Source of the DNA: Streptomyces sp. NBC_00569
GTDB taxonomy: Bacteria > Actinomycetota > Actinomycetes > Streptomycetales > Streptomycetaceae
DNA length: 64,000 nt
Direction: 5' to 3'
NCBI RefSeq assembly: GCF_036345255.1
Contig: NZ_CP107783.1
Span: 434,001-498,000 of the forward strand
Below are positions 61,485 to 64,000 of the stretch, one piece after another (the first letter of the stretch is position 1; each line of letters begins with the position of its first letter). Below the pieces are notes generated by a model. It searched no databases. It saw nothing but the letters and a program-made list of their open reading frames with translations, and was not told the origin of the DNA. The position numbers and the translations under genes were made by a program.

Positions 61485-61629
61485 CGGCCCCGTCGGCAAC
61501 GAGACAGCACCCGGCCCGTCGTGATCGAGACGTAAGGGTGGTCTCCGGCAGGGGTTCACCACCAGGAAGAACACCCCATCTCCGGAGACCATCCCGCGTA
61601 TCGCCGTCATCAACGACGGCCTTCCGACC

Positions 61630-62226
61630 TCACTCCGAGACAGGGCCGAGGCCGTCGGCCACGACTACGCAGGCGCTGAGATGCCGGGGCTCCGCGTCTC
61701 GCGAGGACAGCTCCAGGTCCACTTCCCCTCCGGAGGGCCCGCCGTCCAGCGGGACACGGAGCCAGGTGAACTCCCGGCCGTCGAGCTGTTCGCGGCGGGC
61801 CTTCTCGTTCCCGTCGACGCGGACGATCAGCCGCCTGTTGAAGGTGTTGGGGTCACCGGTGAGCAGATGCACCCTGCAGCGTCCGGCGGGCCGTCTCAGG
61901 CGTAGTACGGACGGGGCGCTGTCCCTTACGTAGTCACGGCGCACTACGTCGAACAGTCCGGTGTCGGTGGCTGCCGGCGCATCGCCGACCCAGCCGAAGT
62001 CCGCGCCCTCGTGCCAGGCACTGTCGGGCGAGAGGCGGGTGTAGTCCTTCACGATATTGACGACGCTGCCGTCCGGTGCCCGGACCAGGAGACGGCGCAC
62101 GCCCCAGGCTTCCGGCTCAGCGGGCGCACGATCTCGAAACCCAGTTCCTGCGCCCCCGCGTAGGCGGAGTCGACGTCATCCGTGAGCACGGAGACGGCCG
62201 AGTCCCCGGATGAGGTGGGTCCCGCG
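61630..62226 (-). pseudogene. chimeric remnant: VOC domain end joined to a sugar-binding-type beta domain
   Basis: From about 62226 a VOC C-terminal half reads VLTDDVDSAYAGAQELGFEI (frame 1), shifts near 62120, and continues PEAWGVRRLLVRAPDGSVVN. Without a stop this runs into a different domain: DFGWVGDAPAATDTGLFDVV, RRDYVRDSAPSVLRLRRPAG, RCRVHLLTGDPNTFNRRLIV, the strand pattern of a galactose-binding/malectin-like carbohydrate-binding domain from secreted hydrolases. It ends at 61630. It has no start, a frameshift, and parts of two unrelated families, so I read it as a deletion-fusion scar. A designed fusion protein is unlikely. Confidence 0.6.
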
Positions 62227-62263
62227 TGACGAGCTGGATGTTCACCCCCGTCTCAGGGGACGT

Positions 62264-62313
62264 ACCGCCGCTTGAAACGGCGGTGCGGCGGTGCTCATGC
62301 TGAGCACCGCCGC
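62264..62313 (-). terminator. tandem hairpins downstream of hypE
   Basis: A perfect 13-bp stem with a 3-base loop (arms 62285-62297 and 62301-62313) directly abuts ACCGCCG-N7-CGGCGGT (62264-62284). The nearer hairpin is 46 bases beyond the hypE stop. Two consecutive strong hairpins suit efficient termination of the hyp operon. Confidence 0.7.
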
Positions 62314-62359
62314 CGCTACGCGTGGCCTGTCGCGCCGCCGGTCCGAAGCGTGTCGGCCG

Positions 62360-63433
62360 TCAGCAGATCCGCGGAAGCTGTTCGCCGATCGGCAGGTCGA
62401 CGACGCGTGTACCACCCAGGCCCGTGCGGGCGACCACCATGCCCGGATGCTCCTCGACGGCCTCGCCGATCACTCGCGCGTTGACGCCCAGCGGATGGGC
62501 CCGCATCGCGCCGAGTACGGCGTCCGCGTGTTCACGTGGGACGAACGCCACGAGCTTGCCCTCGTTAGCCACATAGAGAGGGTCGAGCCCCAGGATCGCG
62601 CACGCGTTGGCGACAGCCGGCGGGACAGGCACGTCACCTTCCTGGATGACGACGCCTGCGCCGGAGGCCACCGCGATCTCGTTGAGCGCGGCGCCCAGGC
62701 CGCCGCGGGTGGGATCGCGCAGCACGTGGAGGTCCTGTGTCACCGCGAGCATGGCGTCCACCAGGCCGCCCAGCGCCGCGCAGTCGCTCTCGATCTCGAC
62801 GCCGAATTCCAGCCCCTCACGCACGCTCATGATCGCCACGCCGTGAACACCGATGTCACCGCTGACGATGACGACGTCGCCGGGGACCACGCGCTGGGCG
62901 CGGATGTCCACGCCTGACGGGATGAGCCCGATCCCGGCGGTGTTGATGAACACCCCGTCTCCGTGACCGCTTTCGACGACCTTCGTGTCACCGGTCACCA
63001 CCTCGACTCCGGCGCGCCGTGCGGCCGCGCCGAGGGTCTCGGCGACCCGGGCCACGACCGACATCTCGACGCCCTCTTCCAGGATGAAGCCGCAGGAGAG
63101 GTAGGCGGCCCGTGCGCCGCTCATGGCGAGGTCGTTGACGGTGCCGTTGACCGCGAGGTCTCCGATGCTGCCGCCCGGGAAGAACAGGGGCCGCACCACG
63201 TAGGAATCGGTGGAGAACGCCATCCGGACACCGCCGAGCGAGAGGGCGGCGGAGTCGCCGAGCTGAGACAGGGTCTCGCCCCCGAACGCGGGCGCGAAGA
63301 CGTGCTGCACCAGCTCCGCGGACAGGGCCCCTCCCCCTCCGTGTCCCATCACCACCCTCGGGTGATCACGCAACGCGACCGGGCAGGTCCATGCGGTCGG
63401 GTCCACGGCTGTCAGTTGGGTGGTCTCAGGCAA
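62360..63433 (-). CDS. hypE: hydrogenase expression/formation protein HypE
   Basis: 357 residues from TTG 63433, which overlaps the end of hypD. PurM/SelD-type fold: [32 protein letters not shown] (parts) with the ATP-binding aspartates, [10 protein letters not shown] and [15 protein letters not shown]. The last residues are PRIC: the C-terminal Cys357 receives the carbamoyl group from HypF and is dehydrated to thiocyanate, the cyanide donor for the Fe(CN)2CO centre of [NiFe]-hydrogenases. Start: no ATG/GTG is better placed. With hypD it forms the end of a hyp operon that continues outside the window. Confidence 0.95.
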   Translation of the reverse strand: MPETTQLTAVDPTAWTCPVALRDHPRVVMGHGGGGALSAELVQHVFAPAFGGETLSQLGDSAALSLGGVRMAFSTDSYVVRPLFFPGGSIGDLAVNGTVNDLAMSGARAAYLSCGFILEEGVEMSVVARVAETLGAAARRAGVEVVTGDTKVVESGHGDGVFINTAGIGLIPSGVDIRAQRVVPGDVVIVSGDIGVHGVAIMSVREGLEFGVEIESDCAALGGLVDAMLAVTQDLHVLRDPTRGGLGAALNEIAVASGAGVVIQEGDVPVPPAVANACAILGLDPLYVANEGKLVAFVPREHADAVLGAMRAHPLGVNARVIGEAVEEHPGMVVARTGLGGTRVVDLPIGEQLPRIC

Positions 63434-64000
63434 CGGGGCTCGCCTCCAGCGGCGCGGTGGTGATGTCGAGGCGTCGGTACAGGTAGTAGGCGGCACACGC
63501 GCCCTCGCTCGAGACCATCGTCGCTCCGAGTGGGTTGCGCGGTGTGCAGGTGGTGCCGAAGGCGGCACACTCGTTCGGCTTCAGCAGCCCCTGCAGCACC
63601 TCGCCGCTGCGGCACTCCGCGGGCTCACGGGTGTCGATGTCACCGACAGAGAAGCGGTGCTCGGCATCGAAGTCCCGGTAACGGGAGGAGAGCCGCCAGC
63701 CGCTGTCCGGGATGACGCCGATGCCTCGCCAGGCCCGGTCGGTACCCTCGAAGACGTCCGCCAGCATGGCCTGGGCCGCGGGATTTCCCTCGGGCCGGAC
63801 GGCCCGGGGATAGGCGTTGTCGACCGTGTGTTCACCCCGCTCCAGTTGCAGCACGGTCCGGCGCACACCTTCCAGAATGTCCAGCGGTTCGAAGCCGGTG
63901 ACCACGATCGGAACGCGGTAGCGGTCCGCGAGTTCGGGGTACTCACCGACACCCATCACGCTGCATACGTGTCCGGCGGCGAGGAATCCCTGGACCCGGC
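63426..64000 (-). CDS. hypD: hydrogenase formation protein HypD, C-terminal part
   Basis: The last ~190 residues of HypD; the 5' end lies beyond the window. [34 protein letters not shown] (in parts) is the conserved central motif, and the C-terminal Fe-S-binding region has [51 protein letters not shown] (parts) with the cluster cysteines. HypD with HypC assembles the Fe(CN)2CO unit using cyanide from HypE. Stop TGA at 63428-63426 overlaps the hypE start region. Confidence 0.95.
   Translation of the reverse strand, partial: RVQGFLAAGHVCSVMGVGEYPELADRYRVPIVVTGFEPLDILEGVRRTVLQLERGEHTVDNAYPRAVRPEGNPAAQAMLADVFEGTDRAWRGIGVIPDSGWRLSSRYRDFDAEHRFSVGDIDTREPAECRSGEVLQGLLKPNECAAFGTTCTPRNPLGATMVSSEGACAAYYLYRRLDITTAPLEASPVA

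Noticed and set aside
61560..61630. Possible transposase remnant just right of the VOC gene.
   Set aside because: No inverted terminal repeats, no target duplication and no transposase motif were seen.
1..64000. CRISPR array, tRNA or rRNA genes and insertion sequences.
   Set aside because: No regularly spaced repeats, no cloverleaf-forming or T-loop consensus sequences, and no DDE transposase or terminal inverted repeats were noticed in reading both strands; a covariance-model search could still find a missed small RNA.

Overview
The base composition (roughly 70% G+C, strong third-position G/C), the codon habits, the gene families and the many GTG starts, NTGA overlaps and apparently leaderless promoters point to a Streptomyces or close actinomycete chromosome. 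I saw no rRNA, tRNA, CRISPR array, intact insertion sequence, integrase or phage gene. The content is accessory: redox enzymes each with a small regulator, secreted hydrolases, cell-envelope stress genes and several decayed genes. All functional calls come from reading the translations; no database search was run.

Layout. 1-4.2 kb: end of an FMN-binding glutamate synthase-like gene, an AraC remnant, an MFS exporter with its XRE-cupin repressor and a divergent GNAT acetyltransferase, then a frameshifted gamma-glutamylcyclotransferase-like lipoprotein. 4.4-14.7 kb: a translationally coupled secreted glycan pair (GH20 hexosaminidase and parallel beta-helix protein), then a Baeyer-Villiger monooxygenase divergent from an SDR, an SMP-30-like lipoprotein and a TetR regulator. 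14.9-25.5 kb: a frameshifted Tat-exported protein, a seven-blade YVTN propeller, a P1 (DmpA-like) peptidase next to a GntR gene broken by an amber codon, a PAS-GAF-SpoIIE-HATPase phosphatase, YceI, a methyltransferase and a molybdopterin oxidoreductase.

26.1-29.8 kb: a glycopeptide-resistance-like set: VanJ-like EEP membrane protein, M15 D,D-peptidase lipoprotein (lacking one zinc-ligand Asp) and a divergent VanR/VanS-like two-component pair. 30-34.2 kb: cyclophilin-like lipoprotein, SDR, zinc alcohol dehydrogenase and a MmyB-type regulator with a perfect palindrome. 34.4-37.3 kb: a nickel/cobalt module: NmtR-type repressor divergent from a P1B-4 ATPase overlapped by a thioredoxin-like [2Fe-2S] protein. 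37.4-42.2 kb: TetR/quinone oxidoreductase pair, decayed lipoprotein, an SDR behind a MerR-type 19-bp-spacer promoter, and a RibD/DHFR-like reductase.

42.5-51.7 kb: an ABC exporter plus histidine kinase/NarL regulator operon, a bile-acid:sodium symporter homologue without a standard start codon, and a lipid-carrier module (uppP + PAP2) divergent from blaI + M56 peptidase across a perfect 22-bp palindrome. 52-62.2 kb: further quinone oxidoreductases (one with an HxlR-like operator), a cupin, an ECF41/SigJ-type sigma factor, a SUKH-4-like protein divergent from a STAND ATPase-TPR protein, VOC proteins and two gene wrecks. 62.3-64 kb: hypE and the 3' part of hypD ([NiFe]-hydrogenase maturation), ending in a tandem hairpin.

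Two themes recur. Small redox enzymes sit beside, or carry operators for, one-component regulators. Cell-wall lipid-carrier and peptidoglycan genes appear in two separately regulated modules. At least seven genes or gene fragments are disrupted (frameshift, amber, chimera), which fits either a decaying chromosome arm or homopolymer errors in the assembly.
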